From the NCBI GenBank assembly GCA_039707655.1, contig CM077667.1:154050642-154114641 (forward strand): a stretch of DNA of 64,000 nt. Direction: 5' to 3'. This stretch comes from Elymus sibiricus. Taxonomy: Eukaryota > Streptophyta > Magnoliopsida > Poales > Poaceae. Under the pieces are notes generated by a model. That model did no database searches. It worked only from the letters and a program-made list of their open reading frames with translations, and was not told the DNA's origin. Numbering within the stretch: the stretch's first letter is position 1; the number at the start of each line of letters is the position of its first letter. The position numbers and the translations under genes were made by a program. This document shows, piece after piece, positions 20,345-31,456 of this stretch.

Positions 20345-21718
20345 GTGTTCTTCCAGAACCGCTTGGTGGTTCCCAAGAACCAACATCTTCGGCAACTGAT
20401 CCTTAAGGAGGCTCATGATTCCCCTCTCACGATTCATCCTGGTAGTACCAAAATGTATCAGGACCTACGCCAGAGGTTCTGGTGGACCAGAATGAAGAGA
20501 GAAATTGCTCAGTTCGTTGCTAACTGCGACGTTTTTCATCGCGTTGAAGCGGAACATCAAAGGCATGTTGGCACCCTTCAACCCTTAGTTATTCCTGAAT
20601 GGAAATGGGATAAGGTCAGTATGTATTTCATTACCGGTTTTCCCAGGACCAAGAGAGGGAATAATGCTATCTTTGTGGTCATTGACCGTCTTTCCAAAGT
20701 GGCTCATTTCCTTCCTGTTCGGGAGAGTATAACTGCTAGTCAGCTAGCGGATCTATATATTTCTCAAATAGTATCTCTTCATGGTGTTTCTTTGGAGATT
20801 AACTCAGACCGTGGAAGTATCTTCACTTCCCGATTCTGGGAAAGCTTCCAAAATGCTATGGGGACTCATCTCTCTTTTAGCACTGCTTTCCATCCGCAAT
20901 CAAGTGGTCAAGTGGAGCGAGTCAATCAAATCCTGGAAGACATGCTTCGAGCTTGTGTTATCTCTTTCGGTATGAATTGGGAGAAATGTCTTCCGTTCGC
21001 CGAATTTGCTTATAACAATAGTTATCAGTCAAGCTTGGGCAAAGCCCCTTTTGAAGTTCTCTATGGGAGAAGGTGTCGAACACCTCTTAACTGGTCAGAA
21101 ACCGGAGAGAGGCAACTCTTTGGCCCGGATATGATTCAGGATGCAGAAGAGCAAGTTCGCATTATTCGTGAAAAGTTGAAAACAGCCCAATCTCGTCAAA
21201 AGAGCCAATATGATCGCCATCATAAGGCTGTGACCTTTGAAGTTGACGAGAAGACTTACCTTCGGGTTACACCTCTGAAGGGTACCCAACGATTCGGTAT
21301 CAAGGGCAAGTTGGCTCCTCGTTACATTAGACCTTTTCGCATTCTTGCCAAACAAGGAGAAGTTGCCTACCAATTGGAACTACCACCGCATCTTTCCAAG
21401 TTTCATGATATCTTCCACGTCTCGCAACTCAGGCGTTACTTCTCGCACCCTGTCCGCGAAGTAGACCACGAAACGCTTGATCTTCAAGACAACCTTACTT
21501 ATCGAGAATACCCTATTCGTATCCTCAATCAAGCTGAGCGTACCACTCGACGTCGAAACATCAAGTTTCTCAAGGTTCAGTGGTCACACCATTCCGAGAA
21601 GGAAGCCACATGGGAAAGGGAGGACCGTCTTCGACTAGAGTACCCCGCACTCTTCCCAACGACTTCTAAATCTCGAGACGAGATTCTTTCGAGTGGGGGT
21701 GAGTTGTCACATCCCTAG
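20345..21718 (+). pseudogene. E2 integrase with chromodomain (active site damaged)
   Basis: A 457-residue open frame. The HHCC zinc finger is degraded: its second Cys is Phe (CDVFHR). The catalytic triad is incomplete. The first Asp codon is TAT (Tyr) at 20624-20626, while the second Asp (20807-20809) and the Glu (20915-20917, in SGQVERVNQ) remain. A GPY/F-like region (RPFRI) and a C-terminal chromodomain (about 21500-21650, with FLKVQWSHHSEKEATWE) follow. In chromoviruses this domain directs integration to heterochromatin. The stop at 21716-21718 lies 14 bases inside the 3' LTR. Confidence 0.9.
21690..21704 (+). promoter_or_regulatory. E2 polypurine tract
   Basis: The G-rich CGAGTGGGGGTGAGT directly before the 3' LTR TG. 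It overlaps the last codons of the integrase frame. Confidence 0.75.
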
Positions 21719-24413
21719 TTTTCCCCCTTGCATTGTGCTAGCTAGAGTGTGCATTATGTTTAAATTTAATCAAGATGAAATGGGGATTAACACAAACCCT
21801 AGCACCTCACCTAACTAAACAATTCAATAAGTTGTGAATTTTCAATGAATCCAAAATGCCCTTCAAAAATGTTCACAAATTCTGATAAATGTTGGCAACA
21901 ACATATCAGGGGACATTTTAATTTTCACAACAATTATAGCATTTTTAAATAACCTTTCAATGCTAATGAAAGTAATAAATAAAGCACTATAATTATGGTA
22001 GTTGTCCAAAAATGCCGAAACTTTTTGTGGAAGTTTGAAATATTAAAACTACATTCCATAAAATATGTTGGTATTTTTGTGCTAGGTATTTTGGGCAAAC
22101 AAAAATAAAACAAAAGGTAGTTAATAGGAAACAGAAACAAAATAGAAATAAAAGAGAGAGAGAGCTAACCTGAGGCCCAGGCCAGGCCGGCCCATCAGGC
22201 TCAGCCAGGTCATCGTCCTCCTAGCGCCAGGAGGCTGGGCGCGTGACCGACGCGCGCGCACGACCATGCCGCCACGCCGGGACCTGCCTGCCTACCTCCC
22301 GGGCCACGTCGACGTCGGGGATAAGCTCCAGGAGCCGTCCCGATCGTCTCCTCCTCCATTCGCCCCCTCTGCTCCTCCCCTCGCCCCTGTTCGCCATGGC
22401 CGCCGCAGCCGAACGCACGCCGCCGTTGCCATCGTAGCAGCAGTGCCTCCCTCGCCCATCTGACTAGCCCCCGAGCTCCGCCTCGAGCTGTTGGTCATCC
22501 CCGCCGAGCCAAGCTTCGCCGGAACCCCTGGAGCGACGCCCTCAAGCTCTTCTTCCTCCTCGGCTCTGACAACTGCCGCCGTCGATTCGCCGTCTCCAAG
22601 CCGCCCCCGAGCCCGCTTTCGACGTCTTCGCGACCGCTGTGAGGCACTGGACCCATTCCCCCTCTTCCCCTGGTGGATTTCATGTCATAGCCTCCGATTC
22701 CAGTGAGACCCGAAAGCGGCGTCGTGCAAGCTCAACGCCGGCAATGCTCCGGTGTCCATGTGGTCCTCCTGAGGCCACCATCGAGTTCGTGGAGCCGTGT
22801 AGATGCTGTAGGAGCCAAGCTCTTGCTGTTTTGCGCGCTGGGCCGTCGACTTCGAGATCGCCCGAGCTCCGGTAACCGCCAAGCTCGTCGCCGGTGACGC
22901 TCTGGGCCATCTCAGCCCCTGGGATGCATCCCGTTGGATGCGGACGAGTGTGGGCATTCGTTAGAACCTCTCCGTCTCTGTTTGGGTCGTCGGAGGGCGA
23001 AACCCGACCCCCTCTGCAGTCTCTGTGGTCGCCGGCGGCTCAACGCCGGTGAGCCCGACCAGTTTGACCACGGGGTTGACCCCCCTTGGTCACTGGCAGG
23101 TGGGGCCTAGCCCCTGGTTAATTTGGGTTAAGGTTAAAATTAATTAATTAGTTTAATTAACTTAATAACCCACTGACAGTGGGCCCAGTCCCACTAATTA
23201 GGTATAAAGGTTAATTTTAATCCCTGTTAGTGCATGTGTCACTGACTAGTGGACCCCACTGGTCAGGTTTGACCTGGCAACGGTCGTTTGACCGGCTGAT
23301 GCATTGCTGACACAATAAAGGCTTTTCTGATTTAAAATAATTCCAGAAATGGATAAAACTTCTAAAATTCATAGAAATTAATCTGTAGCTTAGATTGAAA
23401 TAATTTACATATGAAAAATTTATCAGAAAAATCCAAAGAATCCATTGGTGCTATTATCATGCATGATAGAGCAACCTAAATAGGAGAACATTGACATTTT
23501 GCATAAAGTGCAATATGTGACATAATACATGGAGTTGATTTTGAACCTAGTTTCAAATCAGCTTCATTTAAACTTGATGCTAGGTGCATTAGCTCATTCA
23601 TATCATGCTGCCATGTCATGATCATGCATCATATTGTTGCACTTGCCATGTATTGATTGTCCCTTATATCTGTTGCGGTAGGCTCTGCTCCATTGGATAC
23701 CCACGAGTATCCCCCAGAAGGAGAGTACCTCCTCGCCAACCTGCAAGGCAAGCAACCCTATTGATCATTCCGATAACAGCCCACTCTCTCACTCCTGCTC
23801 TCGTTTATTGCATTAGGACTATACGCTTCAACTGTTACCTGTTTTGGTAGTTGAACCCATTCCTCTGCATGACTTCTCATTGTCACAGTAAATAGCTAAA
23901 CCAAGCAACCTAGCATACCTGGTAGATGCTTGAGCCTTGATGTGCTTTACCTGCTATGCTTAGAGTTGTGTCAGGTCTGATTCATCTGGGTGATGAACCG
24001 GAGTGAAACAGTGTTGTTCTGATGTGATGAACTAAATGATGAACCCGATTTGGTAAAGGTAGCGATGAGAGGCTATGTAGGAGTACATAGCGGATTGTCT
24101 CATTGGGACCGTTCTTAGGAACTAAGTTCCGTATTTGGGATCCAAGACTAGCTACTACCACATGCTGGGCCCTGAAATATGACCCCGCTCGACTTATCAA
24201 CCGCCTAGTCCTCAGTCCAGGAGTTGCAAGTAGTTTCTGGTGTTTGTAGCTATGCTGTAGGCCGTGTGTAGCGCTGACCTTAGGGGTGGGCTACGACGCG
24301 GTAGGCACTGGCACGGTGTACCAAGGGTCACCCGAATGGTGGGCTTGGGAACCCTGCGCACATTGTTTGGGGCCGTAGTGGAAACTTTGGCCGAACTTCC
24401 GTGCGGGTTCAGT

Positions 24414-24447
24414 CTCAAATGGGCGATAGCCTGGACTAGGGTCTTGT
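24414..24447 (+). repeat. 34-bp duplication, left copy
   Basis: The 34 bases starting CTCAAATGGGCGATAGCC are repeated at 25139-25172 with one mismatch. The 5' LTR has a single copy at 14290-14323. The two copies flank the CACTA fragment. Confidence 0.9.
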
Positions 24448-25138
24448 CACTAGTAGAAAACAGGGTACTATTCCCGGTTCCGGAGGGCCTTTAGTCCCGG
24501 TTCTGGAACCGGGACAAACCAAACGGAACTAATACCCAAAACCTTTAGTCCCGGTTTTCTTACGAACCGGGACCAAAGGGGCTCCACGTGGCCGCTGCGG
24601 GGCGCCCAGGCAGGAGGACCTTTACTCCCGGTTGGTAACACCGATCGGGACTAAAAGGAAGCCACGCATCAGCACCTGCCAGGCGCTGGGGTTTTTTTTT
24701 GAAAGGAGGGGTTTAGGGGTTTTCCTATTGTGTTTCCCCCTTTTATTTTTGTGTTTACCATTTTTATTTTACGCTTTTCATTCAACTCGACGCTAGGTAC
24801 TACATATAGCAATGAAGGAACCATTACACAACATCATCATGATAATATATAGAGAGAAATGACCTCTCTTTCTCCGTGCTTGGTCGAACAATATGCAACA
24901 AGTTTTCGTAAATCTATTCGACGCTATTACATATAGTACACGTTCATGCATATATACAATATAACATCTCTTACGATCCTAACTTCTATTACCAATCCTG
25001 ATGGCATTCTCCGTCTTTAGGTATGACATGGTCAACAAAGAATCCCGCCAATTCCTCTTGAATTGCTCGTACGCGATCTGTTGGTAGGAGTTCGTCCCGC
25101 TTCTGCCAGATCTAATTTAAAGAAGGGGGTCAATAAAA
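24448..25138 (+). mobile_element. CACTA end fragment (filler) in E2 3' LTR
   Basis: The left edge is a CACTA-type terminus (CACTAGTAGAAAACAGGG) followed by subterminal repeats around TTTAGTCCCGGTT, in both orientations. The right edge (AATAAAA) has no matching inverted terminus, so only about 690 bp of one end is present. No 3-bp target duplication flanks it; a 34-bp repeat of the LTR does. It looks like filler DNA left by break repair and not a normal transposition. Confidence 0.8.
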
Positions 25139-26560
25139 CTCAAATAGGCGATAGCCTGGACTAGGGTCTTGTGTGATTGACGGTCGTGGCCGACTCCCTC
25201 GCTGGGCCTCCGCTTGAAGGTTGCCGAGGTGCCTGTTTTAATGTGCACTCAGCGATAAGTGGCGAGAGCATGTGTGAAGAAGTACACCCTTGCAGGGTAT
25301 GAATCTGTTCGAATAGCCGCGTCCTCCGATATGGACTACTTGGAAACTTATGCTGTTCATAGACAATTTAATGGCTACTCATAAAAATATCAAGACAAGT
25401 GTGAGTACCGTGGATGGCACTCTCGTAGGTGACAGGAGCGGATCCATGGTAGAGTATTGATGTGGTGTTAGTGAACTCGTGTGCGCTATCTCAAAACTTG
25501 TTCAAAGAACTTGTACTCGTAGTACAGGTTAGCCAAGAGTCAAAGCTGTCTTGCTGCATAAACCCCACTACTCCCCTTGTTGATACATGAGCATGAATAG
25601 ACTAGGTCTGATTTAAAGACTTGCTGAGTACGTTTGTACTCATGTTTGCTTAATAACTGTTGCAGATGAGAACATGAACCCATCTGGTGGGTTCTACCTA
25701 GACGTCGACAACACCGAGTAGCTGGTATCCCAGCTGCGATCTGATGCCCTGGGTTGGGCTGTAGATAGTCAGGCTTTATGCCTTATTACCTTTCATATGT
25801 CTGTACGCAGATAGCTTTAAGCTTCCGCTTGGTTTGTAAGACTTTGTTTGTATGACTTGAGTGTCGGGTCATGTGACCCCTAGCTGTATGAACATATTAT
25901 GCAAGGCTCTTCTGAGCCTTCTAAATAAATGATGTGTTGTTGTGTGGTTATGTTGTGATTTCATTGTTGTATCTATGCATATCGGACATGTCGTGCGTAC
26001 GTGTGACGTGTAACGGTATGTATGGGATTCGAGACCTAGTTGTGTGCCTTAGTAGTACTCTTTACAGGGAAATGCCTCTTTGTGCTTCCACTGAGCCTTG
26101 GTAGCTTGCTACTGCTCTGGACACATTGATTGACCGGCGTGTATCCTTCTTTGCTGCTGTGTCTGTCCCTTAGGGGAAATGTCTTGCAGTGTAATGGAGT
26201 CCATGTAGCCTGCTATGACTCGTCTACGCGCAGTTGAGGACAGCAATGTCTCACGGCGTAATGGAGTCCCTGTAGCTTGCTATAACTCGTCTACACACGC
26301 TGTTGACCGACACCTGCATTGTTGGGTTACGTATGTCTATCCCTGTACGGATGTGCCATTTGGGTTCTACGACTAGTCATGTCGACCCGGGTTCTTTGAC
26401 ATTTGAATGCTAGCGACATATTCGCATACGTGAGCCAAAAGACACAAACGGTGCCCGCCAAGGTAAGGTGGCAGCCGTGGGGATAACCGTGCGTGAGGCC
26501 GCAATGTGATGTGATGTGTTACATGCTAGATTCTTATGGCTTAGGATCGGGGTCCCGACA

Positions 26561-27540
26561 TGAGTACTCCACCATAGACCTACGGGTCCGTAGGCAGTAT
26601 CTAGATGGCTTTCTCTCTCTCTCTTATGATTCTCAATACAATGGTCTCTTGGAGATCTATTTGATGTAATGACTTTTTGCGGTGTGTTTGTTGGGATCCG
26701 ATGAATTTTGAGTTCATGATCAGGTTCTATCCATGAATATTATTTGAGTCTTCTTTGATCTCTTATATGCATGATTACTTATAGCCTCATATTTCTTCTT
26801 CGAATCATTGGTTTACTTAGGCCAACTAGATCGATATTTCTTGCCATGGGAAGAGGTGCTTTGTGATGGGTTCGATCTTGCGGTGTCCTCTCCAAGTGAT
26901 AGAAGGGACAGCGAGGCACGCATGTATCGTTACTTCATGTCACCGTTCTTATTGCATTACTCCGTTTTTCCATGAACTTAGTACACTAGATGCATGCTAG
27001 ATAGCGGTCGATGTGTGGAGTAATAGTAGTAGATGCTATATAATGATCATCGCCTTGGATATCGTCATGATTATTTGATCTTCTATCAATTGCCCAACAG
27101 TAATTTGCTTACCCACCGTGTGCTATTCTCATGAGAGAAGCCACTAGTGAAACCTACGGCCCCCGGGTCTACTTTTCTAACATATTGCTTTCCGATCTAT
27201 CTTTTGCCGCTTTTGTTTTCAGATCTATTATTCAGAAAACCCAAAAATACCTTGCTGCACTTTTTATTTGCTTCTTTTATTTTGTGTTCTTGCGAGATCT
27301 ATTTATCCAATCTACTACGCCTAATCTATCTTTTTACCATTGAGAGATTGACAACCTCTCTTACGCGTCGGGTTGCAAGTATTTGTTCTTTGTGTGCAGG
27401 TACCATTTACATAGCATTGTGTGGTCCTCCTCCTAGGTTCGATAACCTTGGTTTCATAACTGAGGGAAATACTTACCGTTGTTGTGCTGCATCATCAATT
27501 CCTCTTTGGGACAATACCGACACAGTCTCAAGCCACGTCA
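26561..27540 (+). repeat. E1 3' LTR, right part, with E2 right target duplication
   Basis: It starts with TGAGT (26561-26565), the right target duplication of E2, then resumes the E1 LTR and ends in AAGCCACGTCA at 27540. The last 140 bp match the 5' LTR tail at 1-139. The bases after it (CGTCC) belong to the Tat integrase of E4. Confidence 0.88.
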
Positions 27541-28753
27541 CGTCCTGATTGACCAAAGAACCGCCGGCAACTCATCAATCCAGCGCCTTCGTGCTTGTGT
27601 AGCTTGTCGAAAGTCCTTGTCTTGAGGCCCCACTACACTTCAGCATTCGCCCCATCCACTTAGTCGTTGCTCCTAGGGTGGGAAACTGAGGCAAAGCAGA
27701 GCTTGGCGCCGATATCTTGACAGTACGGCATGAAGGTGTTGCTGGTGAACTGCGTGCCATTGTCAGTGATGATCCTGTTGGGCACCCCGAACCGGCAAAT
27801 ATTCCTCTGATAAACTTGACTGCTGCTTGCGACGTTACCTTCCTCACTGGATCCACTTTGTAAACTTGTCGATTGCAACGAACAAGAAGTCAAAGCCCCT
27901 AGTAGCACGGGGAAAGGGCCAACGATGTCAAGCCCCCAGACTGCAAATGGCCACGAGAGTGGTATGGTTTGAAGGGATTGTGCTGGTTGATGTATGTGCT
28001 TGGCGTGGAATTGGCATGCTTCACATGTGGATACCACCGCCAAGGCATCTTCAAGGGTTGTTGGCAAATAGAATCCTTGTCGGAATGCTTTGCTGACAAG
28101 CGCGCGGGATTAGAAGTGGGATCCGCATATCCCTTCGTGTATCTCCGCCAAAAGTGTCTGTCCATCTTCCCGGGGAGTGCACTTCAATTTCACCCCATTT
28201 GGTCTTCTCTTGTACAGAGTGTTGTCCACAAACTGGTACATGCTCGACTGTCGGGCTACTCTTTCAGCTTGCTCTCCTGCTTGGAGGTATTGGACAATTT
28301 GCTATGCCCATGCCGGAGCATGTGGCTCGACGACAAGGACTAAGGCATCTCTTCCGTTGCGGGAGCGCTAGCTTCAACGGCAAGGGCCATGGGTCCTGTC
28401 GGAGCTTACTACTCGCCGGCAAGCATCTTGTCATTCTCAAAAACTTTCTTGGTGGCGGCGGGTAGCTCTGCCGGGAAGTAGTCGCCAGGACTGATCTTTA
28501 TCTACTTTGCTTACCGAGCCGATGGTGTGACGGATGTTTGAGTTAGTTGAATTACAAAAGTGCCTGGTTCCACAGGTAACTTTTGAGCGGCTTGTTTTGA
28601 CAGGTCATCAGCGTTGCTGTTTTCCGCACGAGGAATGTGCTCTGTTTGTAGACCGTCAAAATGCTCTTCTAACATCCTTACTTCATCTACATATGCTTCC
28701 ATCAGAGGGCTTTGATGATCTTTATTTACTTGACGCACAACAAGTTATGAGTC
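27541..28753 (-). pseudogene. E4 Tat-lineage Gypsy pol remnant (RNase H-integrase)
   Basis: Minus-strand pol with many frameshifts. From right to left it shows an RNase H C-terminal part (DHQSPLMEAYVDEV and ADDLSKQA, 28511-28738, with an in-frame TAA just before), then an integrase. The integrase has a zinc-finger CEACQFHAK, the first catalytic Asp in GLDIVGPFP, and the second in ITDNGTQFTS (about 27750-28000). It stops at 27541 inside the integrase core, where E1 is inserted. The right end at 28753 is cut by E5. The motif style is that of Tat-lineage Gypsy elements. Confidence 0.8.
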
Positions 28754-28893
28754 TGTTGGGGAACGTTGCATGGGAAACAAAAAATGTCCTACGCACATGC
28801 AAGATCTATCCATGGAGATGCATAACTACAAGAGGGGGAGTGTATCTACATACCCTTGTAGATCGCTAAGTGAAGGGATCATCTTATAATGTT

Positions 28894-29692
28894 ACCGTCG
28901 TCCTAAGCAAAATAAGATGCATAAAAGATAAACATCACATGCAATCAATATATATGACATAATATGGCCATTATCATCACGTTCTTTTGATATCCATCTC
29001 CAAAGCACCGACATGATCTCCATCGTCACCGGCGTGACACCATGATCTCCATCATCGTGTCGTCATGTAGTTGTCTCTGCCAACTATTGCTAACACATAG
29101 CGACAAAGTAAAGCAATTACATGCCGTTTCATGACGATGCGCGGGTCATACGATTAAACACAACCCTATGGATCCTGCCGGTTGCCGTACTCATCGACAT
29201 ACAAGTTGTGATAACTACTACAAAACATGATCATCGCATACATCAAACATATATAAAATCATGTCTTGGCCATATCATATCACAACATCCCTGCAAAAAC
29301 AAGTTAGACGTCATGTACTTTGTTGTTGCAAATTTTACGTGGCTGCTACGGGCAACTAGCAAGAACCGTTCTTACCTACACAAAGCCACAATGGTGATAT
29401 TCAAGTTTCCTTTTAACCTTATACAAGGACCGCTAATGTCAAATCGAATCCAACTAAAGCTGGAGAGACAGACACCTGCCAGCAACCTTATGCAATACAA
29501 GTTGCAAGTCAGTCGGTGGAACCGGTCTCTTGTGCGAAGACAAGTAAAGTTGGTCCGGTCCGCTTCATCCCACAAAACCGTCGAATCAAAATAATACAAA
29601 TAGAGGTAAGTAAAACGAACATCAACGCCCACAACTTCTTTGTGTTCTACTCGTGCATATCATCTCCGCATAGACCTAGCTCATGATGCCAC
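28894..29692 (-). other. E5 internal untranslated region
   Basis: No coding capacity is visible. The right edge, read on the minus strand, starts GTGGCATCATGAGCTAGGTC directly after the LTR, which is the primer-site region of BARE-like elements. A run with TGATATTCAAGTTTCC at about 29394 belongs to the leader. Confidence 0.6.
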
Positions 29693-31456
29693 TGTTGGGA
29701 ACGTAGCCTGAAAATAAAAAAATTCCTACGAAACACCCAAGATCTTATCTAGGAGATGCATAGAAATGAGAGGGGAGAGTGTGTCTATGTACCCTTGCAG
29801 ACCGTTAAGCAGAATCATTTATAATGCGGTTGATGTAGTCGTACTCCTCGCGATCCGATCATGATCCAATCCGATCTAGCGCCAAACGGACGACACCTCC
29901 ACATTCAGCACACGTGCAGCTCGGTGAAGTCTCCTCCTCCTTGATCCGACAAGTGACAGGGATAAGTAGGTGGGATCTTGGCCAGCACGACAGCGTGGTG
30001 GCAGCGGTGGTGGTGTGGCGCCGGCAGGGCTTCGCTGTGCGTTGCCGGGGCGACGAACAAGGAAGAAACGGGAGAGACGGGGGGAGGGCCATAGTCGTGG
30101 GAAGGTGTGCTGTCCCGTTGCGCCTCCCCACGTTTATATAGGCGTGGGAGGGGCTGGTGGCTTGTCCTCCTAGCCCCTAGGGTTGTTGGCCAAGGGAGGA
30201 GGAAGGAAATCCCTCCTTTCCTTCAACACCGATCGCTATCCCCCTTTTTAAGGATCTTGATCTTATCCGTTCGGGATATGACCCTATTCCTTTTAGGGGG
30301 CTCTTGGTGTGCCTGGACCAGGGATGTGGGACCTTGACCCACTACCCACGCTCATGTGGGTCCCCCCATGTAGGTGGGCCCCACTCTGGAACCTTCTAGG
30401 ACCTTCCCGGTACAATACCGAAAAACCGCGAACATTTTCTGGAACCCTGAATACGACTTCCTATATATAAATCTTTACCTCCAGACCATTCTGGAGATCC
30501 TCGTGATGCCCGGGATATCATATGGAACTCCGAACAACGTTCAGTCACCTATGCAATTATCCTAACACTACTCTAGCGTCATCAAACATTAAGCATGCGG
30601 ACCCTACGGGTTCGGGAATCATGTAGACATGACCGAGACACCTCTCCGATCAATAACCAATTGAGGGACTAGTATGCCCATATTGGTTCCTACATATTTC
30701 ATGAAGATCTTTATCGGTTGAACCACGATGTCGAGGATTGGGCTAATCCCTATGCAATTCCCTTTATCCAGTGATATGTTACTTGCCCGAGATTCGATCG
30801 TCGGTATCTCCATACCTAGTTCAATATCGTTACTAGAAAGTCTCTTTACTCGTTTCATAATACAAGATCCCGTGACTAACTCATTAGCCACATTGCTTGA
30901 AATCTCTTTACGATGTTGTATTACCAATAGGGCCCAGAGGTATCTCTCCTTCACACGGAGTGACAAATGCCAGTCTTGATCCATGCCAATCCAATAGACA
31001 CCTTCGGAGATACCCGTAGAGCACCTTTGTAGTCATCTAGTTACAAAGTGACGTTTGATAGCACAAAAGGTATTCCTCCAGTTTCCAGGAGTTCCATGAT
31101 CTCATGGTCTTAGGAATAGATACTTGATATGAAGAAAGCTGTAGCAATATACTTAAGTGATACGATCATATGCTAAGCTTACGATTGGGTCTTGTCCATC
31201 ACATCATTCTCCTATTGATGTGATCCCATTATCAAATGACAACTCATGTCTATGGTTAGGAAACCTTAAGCATCTTTGATCAATGAGCTAGTCTAGTAGA
31301 GGCTCACTAGCTAGGGACACAATGTTGTTTATGTATCCACACAAGTATTTAAGTTTTTGGTCAATACAATTCTATCATGAATAATAAACACTTATCATGA
31401 ACAGGGAAGTATGATAATAACCAATTTATTATTGCCTCTAGGGCATATTTCCAACA
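29693..31456 (-). repeat. E5 BARE/Angela-like LTR, 1764 bp
   Basis: A complete LTR with TGTTGGGAACG at the left and TATTTCCAACA at the right (minus orientation TGTTGG...CCAACA). It contains the TATA box at 30133-30140. Length and ends agree with BARE-1/Angela/WIS LTRs. Confidence 0.85.
30133..30140 (-). promoter_or_regulatory. TATA box of the E5 LTR
   Basis: The minus strand reads CTATATAAACG in a GC-rich context. BARE-type LTRs are known to start transcription downstream of such a box. Confidence 0.65.

Larger units (their letters stand above)
5474..26560 (+). mobile_element. E2 Tekay-like chromovirus, full length with nested insertions
   Basis: This is a 21,087-bp Ty3/Gypsy element on the plus strand, with long LTRs starting TGTCACATC and ending GGTCCCGACA. 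It is flanked by the 5-bp duplication TGAGT (5469-5473 and 26561-26565). Order: 5' LTR, initiator-Met primer site, an extra ORF, gag with CCHC knuckle, protease, reverse transcriptase, RNase H, integrase, chromodomain, polypurine tract, 3' LTR. The terminal chromodomain and pol order place it in the chromoviruses, most like the Tekay/Del clade. The native LTR is about 4.1 kb; E3 lengthens the 5' LTR and a CACTA fragment lengthens the 3' LTR. Stops, frameshifts and lost catalytic residues make it defective. Confidence 0.92.
21705..26560 (+). repeat. E2 3' LTR with CACTA filler
   Basis: This 4856-bp LTR runs from TGTCACATCCC to GGTCCCGACA and pairs with the 5' LTR. By eye the AT-rich part differs by 2-3 percent and the GC-rich part by near 9 percent. 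It holds the insertion at 24448-25138, and no gene is visible. Confidence 0.9.
28754..31456 (-). mobile_element. E5 BARE/Angela-like Copia remnant (chimeric)
   Basis: From left to right: about 140 bp of an LTR end starting TGTTGGGGAACG (28754-28893), about 800 bp of untranslated internal DNA (28894-29692), and one complete LTR (29693-31456) ending in TTTCCAACA. The ends are those of BARE/Angela-type Copia elements in minus orientation. The coding region is missing. The flanks do not match: the left neighbour is Tat RNase H and the right is Sirevirus protease, and the five-base flanks (GAGTC, GAGGA) are not a clean duplication. The remnant therefore likely arose by recombination between two copies. 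Confidence 0.75.

Noticed and set aside
29121..29594. 157-codon plus-strand frame in the E5 internal region
   Set aside because: It runs against the element, lies in its untranslated leader and has no domain.
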